Shown here: positions 46,962 to 58,900 of the stretch, piece by piece | Numbering within the stretch: the stretch's first letter is position 1 | How the letters are laid out: every line of letters begins with the position of its first letter | Source: Rhea pennata | Taxonomy: Eukaryota > Chordata > Aves > Rheiformes > Rheidae | Direction of reading: 5' to 3' | DNA length: 64,000 nt | NCBI RefSeq assembly: GCF_028389875.1 | Contig: NC_084678.1 | Coordinates: forward strand, 12,182,899-12,246,898 | The notes under the pieces: model-generated | Database searches by the model: none | What the model was told of the DNA's origin: nothing | The model's input: the letters and a program-made list of their open reading frames with translations, nothing else | Translations under genes and position numbers: made by a program

Positions 46962-49900
46962 GTAAGTGCCCGAGGCGGCGGTGAGGGGCGCGGCGCGGCG
47001 GGGGCAGCGCGGAGCCGCGCGCGGACAAAGGCCGGCGGCGCCGTGCGGGCGGCCGCTGCCTTCCGCACCTCCGTCCGTCCCTCTGTCCGTCCGTCCGTCC
47101 CCGCTGCCCGGCGGCTCTCCCGGCTCCGGCAGAGCACGCTGTGCCGCCCTCGACGGGCGCCCCTCGGGCCTGTTCCCGGAGAGCGTGTCCTCCCCCCGGG
47201 GCTCCTCTGAGCACCCCCCGCTCCAGGGCCTGCTGGGACCGGCACCACCAACTTCTGAAAAAAATAAGAATAAAGTAACAGAGAAGGGCAGGGGGAAGCA
47301 AGGGGAGATACCTAGCGCGAGCCCAGCAGAGGAGTTCGTAAGGGGAGAGCCCTCCTTTCTATCAAGTCCTCAAGGCCCCTTCCTGACTCACTGTGCAAGT
47401 GAGATTTTCAAGGAGCAGAGCTTAGCTGCGGTTTCAAAATAGAGCAATAAATAAACTCCACTCAGCGCGTTTTGCCAGAGAGTTTGCAAAGTACCGTTGC
47501 TACAAACAAGGCTGTGCTTAATTCCAGGTGACCATGGCAGACCGAGCTGCTGCTGAAAGAGCGTGCAAAGATCCCAACCCCATCATTGATGGCAGGAAAG
47601 CGAATGTGAACCTGGCATATTTGGGAGCAAAACCAAGGAGTATTCAAACTGGTGAGGCATCCTGGCCATCCCCCCCCCCCCTATTAGAATAACTTGCAGG
47701 ACAAGGGCCGGATTAATCCGATCCAATGATCCGTGCTCATCCCTCACTGTTTTGCTTGTGGAGTGAGGATGCTGTAGTCCAGTTACCTCGCTCCTGTATC
47801 TTCTTACTTGTACCTGTTACATCAGTATTATGCACCCAAGCTCCTGTAACGGAGCTATAGCCAACTTCTACAACAGCTAATAGGTTTTCCTGTTCTTCCC
47901 TCTTGTTACATCGGTAACGATAACATCCATTTAATCACTCTGCTTTTTAGTTTAGCGACTGCAGTACCCAATATGTAAAATAAGCCATTATCATTCACTG
48001 TCAGCTTTCATAACAGGGTTTTCACATTGTTCTTTAGTCTGAATTCCCGTCTGGTCTCTGTGCATATCACATATGTGTATTAAAATTAACTTACTTCAAA
48101 ACGGGGCTCTAAATTTGCTCACGTACGTGTATTTCATTCATCACATGCATGCGAACTGAGCTGCGGTTGTGCACATGTATTAAAAGTTGCATGGGACAAG
48201 CGCTGCCTTTTTTTAATGCTAGTTTTCTGAACACTTTTGTAGGTTTTACCATAGGTGTGCAGCAGCTACATCCAGCCTTTATTCAGAGACCTTTTGGGTA
48301 AGTGAAAATGTTTCTTAACAGTCAGTTTGAAATCAATTCATAAATAAACTTCCTCATTATTTAAAATGCGTGAGAAAAGCCCTTAAGAGTGGACAGTTTC
48401 AACAGCTGCTATTAATGCTCAGAGTGCTTTATTTCTTGTGAAGTTTTCAGAAGTTTTGTGTATTTGTGAGCTTTTGTGTAATTCCCAAATATCCTCCTTT
48501 ATCCTCAGTAAATCTTAATCATAATAAATGTAATACGTTGCTTGCTTCTTTACCAGCTTCAAGAATTCAGAAAAATTTAAATGGGAAATATTTTCCCTAT
48601 TGTAGGACTTAAGGTGTCAAAACAATTAAGCAAATTTTGTTCTCATGTTTCTTAAGTAAAATATTCTGCTTCCTCTCTGCTGTTTCCCACATAATAATGT
48701 TTAGGATACAGTTTTATCCTAGAAAATGAATTGCACTGGAAACAGTCTTCTACTTAATGAAAGTAACATTAGGTCAAAAATTGATTTTGGACAGATGTTA
48801 TACAAGGCTTGAATAGTCTGCAAAAGTGGGCTTTTGTCTGCTGTTTTCAATAGCTTATACCATCCCTACTCAGTTAGAAAAGTCCTCTTTTTATACATCT
48901 AATAGGATCTGGCAGCTGCTCGGGAAAAGACAAGTGTGCTTCATGAGAACAATAGTGACTGTCATACTGCCTTCATTTAACTGTTTAATGATTGATGCAG
49001 TTCTTTTTTTACACCATTTCAGAAAGTGAATATTGATAGGGAGGTTTTATTATTATTTTCTAAGAGCATTAAGAAAGTAGGTACATTTTTTTTTAAAGCT
49101 TTTGAGCACTGCTCTGTTGTGGTTTTTGTGTGCTTCTCTAATATAAATAGATGGGATTTTGGCCTTTGTCAACAGAAACATTTCATTCCTTCCCTATTCT
49201 CAGTTCATAGCCTTTTTTTTTTAAAAAAAAAAAAAAAAAGAAGAGCTAACAACAAAACAGAAACTTTCACTCCTCTGCCCTCACGCTGGCAGTTGCCAAC
49301 TGCCTGGGTAATCTCATTCCAGTGAGTTTGTGGATGTAAGAGACTCTGTTGCCACAATAGTGCACACCCCATGTATGTGTCCTGTGTACGGTTCAAACAT
49401 GCCGGTTTTCATAAGTGGTTGCGGCTCTGTTGGAGAGCGTCGAAGAACATCTGTCATGAAATAAGAGTCTCTTTTTGTGCTGCGAGAGTCGCATTAGTGC
49501 AGGTAGACAAGCTGCTGCTGCTTAATTGCTCTCCTCGCATGTGAACTACAACAGCTTTCCAAGCCTGCGAGGTAGGCAGCAACGGTATCTCCAAGATGTG
49601 AACACCAGAGGCTTTCCAAAGGGCACAGTGGTGCGCAATTGAAGTTGATCATAAAACTAGCATGTTGCAAGGTTTTTCCATGCACAGTAACAGACAAGAG
49701 CAAAATGAAGCGTGTTTAAGCTCCTCGTGTTGGCAGGAGCATCAGCTCGTGCCTCTTCCCCTTGCAGATAGTCGGCTGTTCCTGCATGTGCCCTTCCTGC
49801 ACAGCAGTTTCAGCTTCGCAGCTGTGGGAGAAAAAGTTGTTTCTCTTTTTGAACAGTTTACTTTTAGTTTCGCATACAGAGGAGTGTGGGATCAACTGAC

Positions 49901-52900
49901 TCTGTGCTCCTTGTGATCTAGACAGTTACTGTTCCAGTTCTTAGGCATTGGTTTCATCATTAAACCAGCAGAGCTGCAGTTAGCACATGCAGCAGAAAGC
50001 ACTATAAATTATTTAGCAGTTGCCAGGAGACAGGAACTAGGAGACTGTAGGCAGGGGATTATATATCATTATTTGCAAGCATCGGTAAACAAGAATTTCA
50101 TTGCATTCAATCATTGCTGGAGCAGAATCACTGGAAATGTGGGTTTGGCAAAACATGGAGCTGTTTACCTGAGCACCATGGCAAGGGCCGCTCTGTAGCT
50201 GCCAAGCAAAGCATCAGGTGTTCAGTCAAGCAGTGGGGCTTGGCTGCGGGTTCCCTCTTTGTCTCTTCAGTACCATCAACGAGAGCACAGGCCTGCCAGG
50301 CTCCGCTCTTGCAATCTCTCGTGTCCACGACTTCATTGGCCCTTTGTGGGATTTGAGCATAGATGAGGAGTTTATCAGACTTTGTCTTTGGATGCTTGAC
50401 CAACTTGCCATTGCGCGTTTACTCTGTGCCTTGTGGTGCATCCTAACCCTTCCCGAATTAAACTCTGCTTTGCTCTCAGTGTAAGGCAATGCAAGGACTC
50501 TCTCTACCATAGTTCCTTTCTCCGTGAAATGTTCATGCCCTGGTCTTCTAAAAGACTATTACACGGGGTACCAGGTGCGTGAGCTGGACTTGGCAAGAAA
50601 GAAGTGAATGAACAATTCATCAACTGCCAAACAATTAAATAAGAGAAAAGCAGCAACCCAATCGTGTTTGAGCTGTTAAGCTGCAAAAATACAGGTTTTG
50701 GTGAAACTTAAAATGAACGGAAACTATGAAAATTACCTAAACATCACTGAGGATTATTTATAAACTGAAGGCTTCCCCCCAGCACCAGAGTCCCAAAGGC
50801 AGCTGTAAATATTGCCTGGGGTATGCGGAACAGAAAGAGAAACCATAAAGAGCCTCTCTCCTTCTTCCCGCTGTCCAGGCAGGGCATGCACACGTTCAAC
50901 AGACAGCCTGTATCCTGTTTTCAAAAGTAGTCCTGTTTTTAAAAATAGTCTCTAGCTTGTCGTAACTAGAGATTTTAATAGTAATGCAAGGCAAAGGATG
51001 TGTCTGCGTCAGGGTGACTTGGAGAGCCGGCCTCTGAGTTTGTGGAAGCAGCATCGGGCGTGGAGGCAGCTGGGAATGCTACAGCTTTTGCCTCCAGCCA
51101 GCACAGAGATGCATTTCCGTGATCGGAGGACGAGGGAAGCACGCTGTCCAAATGGAGCAGTCTCCCATGGCAGCAGTGTCCCTCTTACAAAAATTTTGGG
51201 AAATGTATGAGACTTCACTGAAGCTACTTGGAGCAGCCCTGTAGACAACTTGACCAGGAAGCCACGGTGAGGTGGCAGAGCTGCTTTGCATCCCCCTCTA
51301 GGGCCCCGGAGGAAGGGACCAAGATGGGCACAAGTTCGTGCAGGCAGCGGGGATTGCCTGGTCTCCAGCTGTGCTTTCCGCTCTGGGTGCGGGCAGTGTG
51401 GCACACGTTCCTGCGGCGGTGCCCAGCGAGGGAGCTGTCTGTGTGGGAGATCTAGCAGCGGCTGAGTAAGTGGGTGAGCTCTTGGAAGCGAACACTGTCT
51501 CCTGCAGCAGGATCCAGCTCTTTCCATAGGTGCATGCTGGATGTCATTGCTCCAGCGTCCTGCTGCCCTGCCCCACTGCGCTGTCCCTCTGGAGTTGCTT
51601 ATTTCAGTGTAACAGCTGTAAAGTGTCACTAAAGCAGCACAGTAGCACGGCGTGTTTGTTGCTTTGACTTTATCAAGTGAAGGGTGATGGGGACTCATGA
51701 AGCCTGGTGCAACTGGGCCAGCTTGCTCTGGTCCATGTTTGGTCTCAGGTGGAGTCAGAAATAGTTAAACCTCTTTGACTATGAAAGTTCATGCATTGCT
51801 GCTGCTGCAGTTAGGAAGTGAAGAAAAGTCCCTCTTTGTGTCAGCTCCCCTCCTCCCTCACAGCTGTTTATCCTTAAAACTTCTCTGTTGGGTTAAAAAT
51901 AAAAGGAAACAAACTTTCATCTTTTCTGTGGTTATGCTTATAAAAAGGCGTGCGCTGTCCTTGCTCTGCTAAGCCTGTGTCAGCTGGCATCCCCCGCGCA
52001 CTGACTTCCTACCTCACCCCTTCCCAAAGCTGGCCTGCAGCAGGAGCCCAGGCTGCCCGTCAGCCGCCGGCAGCTCCCACGGGGAGGGCTGGCTCACCCA
52101 GCACCTGCTGTTTATCATGTGCCAAAAACATGAAAGGGTTTGGGGGGGGGGCAGGGTGGTTGGGGGAATTTCCTAAGAAACATTAAAATCCATTTTACAA
52201 ATGGCTTCAGCTGCTAATTTTCAGGAATGGTTACTGTTGTTCAGACCACATGCTTGCCAGTCAGAGCTCCTTTTTAGGGATATGTACTTATGAGCAGATC
52301 TTGTGGCTCTTGCTAAGTTTTTCTTCGGTTCCAGCATTAGCTGTCTTAAAATAGATATCTGACCCAAGGGCTTGATACTGTTGTTTTGGGTGCAGTTAGC
52401 TGACGCCCCGCATCTTGTATAGATCCGCGGGACCATGTAAAACGAGAGCAGTCTGATACACTGACTTTACAGCGGCCGTATAAATGGTGTGCTGGGCACA
52501 GGGCAGGACCGGAGCTTTCGCGGGGGGCAGGCCTTGATTAAGGATGCCCCATGCCGTTGCAGTGGAGTTGGGGGCAGGCCGGTGCACGCTGGAGGGCAAG
52601 CCTGAGCCGGCTGTAACTTTATCTTTTCAATGCGTGACTTTAGTCATTCTGTCCTTTCTGGGAGTGATTCTGTTGCCTTCGCTGGCTCTGCTCCTTATCC
52701 TCACCAATGTGATAGCAGCCCCAGTAGCAGTAGAGACCCATGTTCTTTGCCCTTGTTGCAGAGCACTGAGGAGTGACAGATGTAGAATTCTCCTGGTTTG
52801 GGCTGGTACCACTTTAACCCCGCTGCAGCAGATTTGTGCATGTGTCTTGAGTTTTCAGAGCAGTCCTCCTTGTGCTTGATCTCATCATTTTTTATGTAGC

Positions 52901-55900
52901 TGCTGGCATTCTAGTCCGTAACTTGGTACTATTAAACTCATCCTGAGTAATTCGAATGATAAATGCAGCTCCGACCAGCCCACCTCCGAGCTGAGGACAC
53001 CGGCAAGGGAACCAGACAGTTGTTGTGTTGATAATTTAGTAGCAAGGACACCGGGTCACTTCTAAATATGACTTAGATGAAGAACTTGTTCCCCACAGAT
53101 GGGAGCAAGCAACATACCAGAGCTAAATATATTCTATGATCACAAAAGATGAAAAGTCTTGGACCTCAGAGTTAAAACCAAGTCTTCTATTCCTCGTTGT
53201 GTAAATCCCATAAACAGGACCGTGGCTGTCCCCTGTGCTTCCCCCGTTGCCACCGTTACGTGTTTCTGCTCTACTTTGTTGTAGGCTGAGCTTCCACTAG
53301 CTCCGTTCGGGGCAAAGAGGTGCAGCTCTGGAGGCCTGGGAAAGCTGCGCAGAGGGCAGCGGCAGTGCCCCAGCTCACTGCTTGATTCTCATTTATGGGA
53401 AGACAGAAAAAGAGAGAGATGTCTTACATACTATAGATCAAGAAAGGCACAACTGGCAGTAGAGATCACTGAAATTCTTAAAATGGAATTTTACAAAATT
53501 CCCTGTTTTATGAATGTATTTTTTTTGTTTAGAAATAGCTATTTCATTGCTTTTGCCATATTTAAAGCATTCTACATTCTACTTCAAAATATTTCATACA
53601 ACAGAAAAAGGTTTTGATCAATATACTGATAATTTTGGTTTAAAAATCATTGGAGAAACCCAGTTCAAAAATGGAACAAGTTGAAAACAGTCAATTTAAT
53701 ACATATTTAGTATCAAAACTTTTCAGGTATATGCAAAAATTTAAAAGATGTTTCTGCAGCTTCTGTTTTCCTTCACATTGCAGAAGAAAACTGGAAAGCT
53801 TAATTAAAGGCAGAGTTCCTGGGGCTTTCTGGGTTGATTTCTGTAAGCCTCTAGTTCTCCTCCTGTATCAACAGTATGAGCCTAACACTCTGAGGTTCTC
53901 ACACTGAGATTGAAGGACTCAGCATTCTTGTAATATATTGGTATAAGATACGTTCTGTTTTTCTGTCAATTCATTTCTGGGTTTGTGCTGATAAATTGAA
54001 AGGGGAGGGCTTTTTCCTCTCTGTGCAGCTGACTAGCTGTGGATAAACTTCCATGTTGCTTTTTCCTTGGTGCCAGATGGCTCTTGTTTCAGGCAGATGT
54101 TATCTCCAGCTCTGCTACCTGAGTACTTTTCAGCCTGCTTCTCCAAAACTATTTCTGTTCTGGCTCAGCTTGTCTTTGAGGGTCAATTTTTTTTTCTTTT
54201 CCTTTTTCCCATGGGTGTGGAGGAAGTGAGATGCAGAGGATAAAGCTGTAAATGTGTTGAGTCTGGCTCACTAGCAGTGGAGCTCTGAAGGTTGCTCTCA
54301 GACCTTTGGTTAAACTGAGGAGGAGGATTAGGTCTTTGTGAGATGTGCTCTTGTCTCTGGGTTGCCCCCCTTTTCCTCCTGCTCCCGCCCATGCTGCTTC
54401 ATGGGAGAAGGTGTAAGTGGCATTTCTTTTTGTTTGTTTCTGTGGGATGCGCCATACTCTCCTACAGGCAATTATTTTTTTGCATCATGAAGTCAAGATG
54501 CTCCAACACTGTAAAATGATGAATGATGGCATTGCTGGGCTATGATAGGTTCTCAGCCGCTGTAGTGCCTTTGTGCCACTAAATTTTCTCTCTCCTGACA
54601 AAATTAAAATAGATTGAAATCATGGATTACACTTTTATGTTGGTATTTGTATTTTTCAAGCAGCAGTTTAGGTAGGCTCAGCAACTAGTGGAGTTTATCA
54701 TTGAATCCTGTTATATGCTTTTTTTTTTCTCTTGTACTGATTCATAGCTGGGATGTTTTTTTTTTTACAGCAGGTTGTTCCTTTATGGTTGCCACCTGTG
54801 TGTTTACATCCTCATCCCAACAGGGAAGCAGGAAACCTGGTTGTATAGCCTGTGCTGCTGTGTAAATCTTCCCAGAAGGCCAGAGAAGGAAGAGTAGAAG
54901 ACAGGCAAATTAGTTAGAAGATACTGAGAAATTGGCAGGGTTGATTGCTTTGCTGTATTATGTCCGTGTCAAATGTAATAGGCCAGGATTAATACTGGAC
55001 CACATGGGAGTTGTGCAGATCACTCTAATCTAGTTGGCTGAAGTAGCTGGCTGATGATGCAAAAGCCATTGACATTTCAGTGCATATTTTAATCAGCTTT
55101 AATAGAGGAACTTCAAGATTCATTGTCCTGTCAGTGGTTCAACCCCAGCCCATGTCAGTAAATGCTTATGAATTGTGGAGTGGTCTGGGCAGAATTAATG
55201 TCCTGTCTCCACCAAACTGTTAGTGAGCAAACCACATAAAATCTCCTCCCAGCACAGGAGTCCTTGTTGGCAGACAGGGTCTGGCGTGGCCTCTACTCCA
55301 GCCTGTAGCTCTTCCACATCATATTTGGACTTGAGAACAAGGACTTGCATTTCTCACTGTTGCTGCTGTGTGGCAACATGGCCTGGGCTGAGATAGGTAT
55401 CCAAGCCTGCAAACACCCCCACAGAGGCTTATTTGAAGTTTCCAGGTGGCTCCACTGAGTTGAATACTTGCTGGCTTGGGAGCATCCTTTAGGAATTATG
55501 TTCTTAGGGTGCAAGTTGTGGCAGGATGTGACTGAACACCACAGCACTGATGTGGCATTGCAGTATTGCTAATACAAGTGCTGCTGCTTTCCTTGGTGTT
55601 GCTGTGGTGTGGTTCCCCTGGCAGCTTCTGTCTGATGCACTTAAACTTGTGAATCCACTTCCAAATATATCTTCGTCTATCGTACATGCTGTGTTTGGAG
55701 GTGTTACTTCACCATAGGTGGGTAGTTTGTGTATTGCTGTTGTAGCTGTGCTCAGCTCGTTCTGCAGTACCCTACCAACTAAAATGCCCAGCATCGTCTG
55801 CCTTGGCATCATCTCTAGCACTGCATGTCCAGCAAGCTCAGATACATCTGTCAGTGCTGCTGTCACATGTTGCGGCAGTGTGGGCGTCTCTGTGGCAGCT

Positions 55901-58900
55901 AACATGTCAACTCTAGTGGAAATGCAGGCCAAATTCCTAGGGTCAAATGCCGGAGTTCGTGCTGTTGCTGGCAGACACAAAGGGCTCTGCTTCTTTATTC
56001 CCTGAGAGATTAAGAGGCTGGTCATGATGGTTGTGTTTGTGTGCTGATCTCAGTGATGTTGCCAGGAGCCCTGTGTGTTGTGCCCTGGCGCAGTGGGCAG
56101 GTTGGTGCTCCCCATGTGCTCCTAGTCATGGAGCACTTCAGTGTGGGGGCCCATTCTGCAGGGCAGCTCATTCTCCCTTACAGGCACACAGGGAGAGAGG
56201 CCCATGCACCACTTTCCCCTTACTGTTTTCCAGGTATTTGTGTGATTCCCTGTCACTAGTGATGGAATATTGCAGCAAAAAAATCCATTGTCTTCCACCT
56301 TTCCAGAACCAGCAAAACCGATTGCCGAGGTGTCTGGGAGAGCTCGGGAGCTCCTGTCTCCTTTACTGCTCTCCCAGACCTGCGCCACGTGTAGGAGGTA
56401 CCCACAGCCCTGGCATAGGAAGTTCTGCTGGATGCGGATGGGAGTGGAGGGACTAGAAAGTGCAGCTAAAATGCATCCCTGTGTAAGCCTTACCTAAGAT
56501 ACTCAAATATATAAAGTACCTCTGAGATGAGCACTCTCAGCAAGAGTTGCTGCTAGAGGACAGGGATGGCCTCAAAAGCACCTTCCTTGCCCTTACCGTT
56601 TAGGAAGGGGTGTGGGACACGTGGCCGCCTGACATTTCTCCTTTCTTTTTGGCTGTCATTTGGAGTACTGCTGGCCGCCAGCCACACAAGACCTGTGGCA
56701 CTCCGTGCTCCAGCCCTGCTAGTGCCGTACAGAGAACCAGGCAACTGCAGCTTTTAAAAAGTCTGCTTGCAAATACAGCCCTTTCTGCTTCAAATTCTCC
56801 TCAAGCCTAGCTTGTCTCTTTGAGGAGGCTGCACCTCCTGGGGAGCCAAAAGCACTCCCAGCGGCAAGCCTCACCTAACACATTCAGATCTCTCCACTGA
56901 GGACTGCAATGAAAATGAGCTGCTTTTGTTCTATTATTATTATTATATTGCACAGTAAAAGCAGAACCCAAGTCTGCATCTCCTCTGCCAACGGCTGTGT
57001 AACCATGTCTTTTGTTCTGTGTCTTTTAATTTGGATCCTGAGGCAAGTGTGGTGTCGTGCCGCGTAGTTAGGAGCGAGCGTGGGTTAGTGTCGCGGTCCT
57101 GATTGCTGCCCTCCTGCACCGCGATGGCCCTCCCGAGTCCCTCCCGCAGGCACTGCTGGCTCTAAACTTAGGTTTGACCACGTTCATTGTGTTTTGTGGC
57201 CTTTGCCGGTGATTATTTGTAATGTCATAAACATCTCTTATGTCTGCTGTTCACGGGATGACTTTGATGTGTGGTGATGATTGCTGATCACTTGATTGAT
57301 GTTTTATAATCACATTGTGTATCCTAGATGAAGTTCTCTTCTGGCTTGCAGGGTTCTTGTGAGAAATGGAGGCAAGCTGCAGCGAAGAAGGGAAAGGCAT
57401 CTTAAAACACAGATGTGACTCATTCTAGAAGTTAAGATTAGAGCTTGGTGATTTTTAGAAGAAGAACACAAAAAAAAATATGTTTTTCAAAAGATCGTCT
57501 TCAAAAATAATGGAGACAATATTGCAGGACCTTTCTGTGGATGTTAAATCTAGCCAGCAGATAACTTCATCGTACTGCACTGGTTTTGTGTTTTTTTTGT
57601 AGCTGCTAGTAATCAAAGCTGACTTTACTTTGGGTTGTATGTTTTGTTTTGATTGATAAATGAGTTGCCATCTGTTTCTCTAATTCAGATTAAGTCTGAA
57701 CTGCATAATATCCTGATTGAAATTTCTAGCTAAGTTATTAAAAATTCACAATCCGAAAGAACTTTCCCATTTAAACAGAAGCAGAATCTGGAGTTGCCAA
57801 ATGTGATTTTTGGTGCAATAAAGTATGGTGTTTAGAATCATAGAATCAGTAAGGTTGGAAGGGGCCTCTGGAGATCATCTAGTCCAACCTCCCTGCTCAG
57901 CAGGGTTTAGCGTGCATTTATTATATATGTTTTCGATTGGGATTTATTTTTGGAAAGGGAGTACAGGAATACTTAGTCAAGATTTTTTTTTATATTCAAA
58001 GTGGTATTGAAGAGAACGTTATTTTTGCTTGTTGAAAGAAAGTAGTTTAGGACGCTGCAGATCTGCTGTCTCTTCGGAGCACCTCTTGGGAGCTGTAATG
58101 GAGGAGCTGTGTACTTAAAAGCAAAACCAATTTGCAGCGTTTCTTTGGGACGAGCTGCGACCGTGAGCCCAGCTCCCCCAGGCATGGCAGCAAGCTGCGA
58201 GCTTCACGCTCCGCTGGCGGCCCTTCCTAGGAGCGCGCTGTGGCCCCCGCGGCCCCGCGCTGCCAGACGGCCGCTTCCTCCCACCCGTTGTTCGCTGGCT
58301 CTGGCGCTCTGTCAGCACTCGACGCTGTATCGGAGCCACTGGGGAGCCTTTGCCCAGACTGTGACAGGCTCAGAGGGCATTGTTGTATCTGTGCGTTATT
58401 TAAACAAAACAGAAATAACAAAAATGAACGAACCTCTGGGTTTGGACTGGGGTCAGCTCTTCTGAAAAGGCTTGTCCCGCTGCAAGCAGATGAGAGAGTG
58501 TAAGACATTACGAGCCCTAGGTCTGACCTTGCACCTAACCTCATGTTCTGATTCAGCCACCTTTGCCTTAATTTAGATCAGAACTAAACCAAACAAGACT
58601 GAGCAAATTCGTCACCTCATTTTATTCTTGTTAGTCAAACAGTGATGTTGAGTACTGTGTATTTGAGGATGAAGGGCCATGAGGTCCCTCTCTGGGCACT
58701 AAGCCTGGGATGGCTGTGACCCTTGGAGGTGCTCTTTCTTCTAATCAGCCAAAAATCGAGATGATGCTCACAGCCATCCCTCCTCTTGCTGTCCCAGGTG
58801 CTGATGCAGCACTACTCTGAGGCAGCCCTATTTTATCTGAGGACTCTGATTTCCAAGGCAGCAGTTACTGTGATGGGCAAGAATTAGCAGTAGTGCTGTC

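Larger units (their letters stand above)
45900..47250 (+). promoter_or_regulatory. RBM38: RBM38 CpG-island promoter region
   Basis: Strongly GC-rich, CpG-dense block surrounding the first RBM38 exon. GC boxes cluster at about 46470-46484. A TATA-like TACAAAG lies at 46491-46497, followed by a (GGC)5 run at 46497-46511, and the coding start is about 300 bases further on. The start of transcription is probably near 46.52 kb if the TATA-like element is used. Confidence 0.75.

Noticed and set aside
46082-46984. 300-codon open frame on the + strand ahead of and through RBM38 exon 1
   Set aside because: It is made by the stop-poor GC-rich minisatellite and CpG island and reads RBM38 exon 1 in the wrong frame. 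Its Gly/Arg/Pro-rich repeats reflect DNA composition.
55136-55152. GGTTCAACCCCAGCC, similar to a motif seen in some avian retroviral LTRs and loosely to a tRNA B box
   Set aside because: Only about 15 bases match and the flanks do not continue either an LTR or a tRNA gene, so it is treated as coincidence.
57270-57330. Possible C/D-box snoRNA (GTGATGA) in RBM38 intron 3
   Set aside because: The nearby CTGA is too close to the C box, and no properly spaced D box or terminal stem follows.
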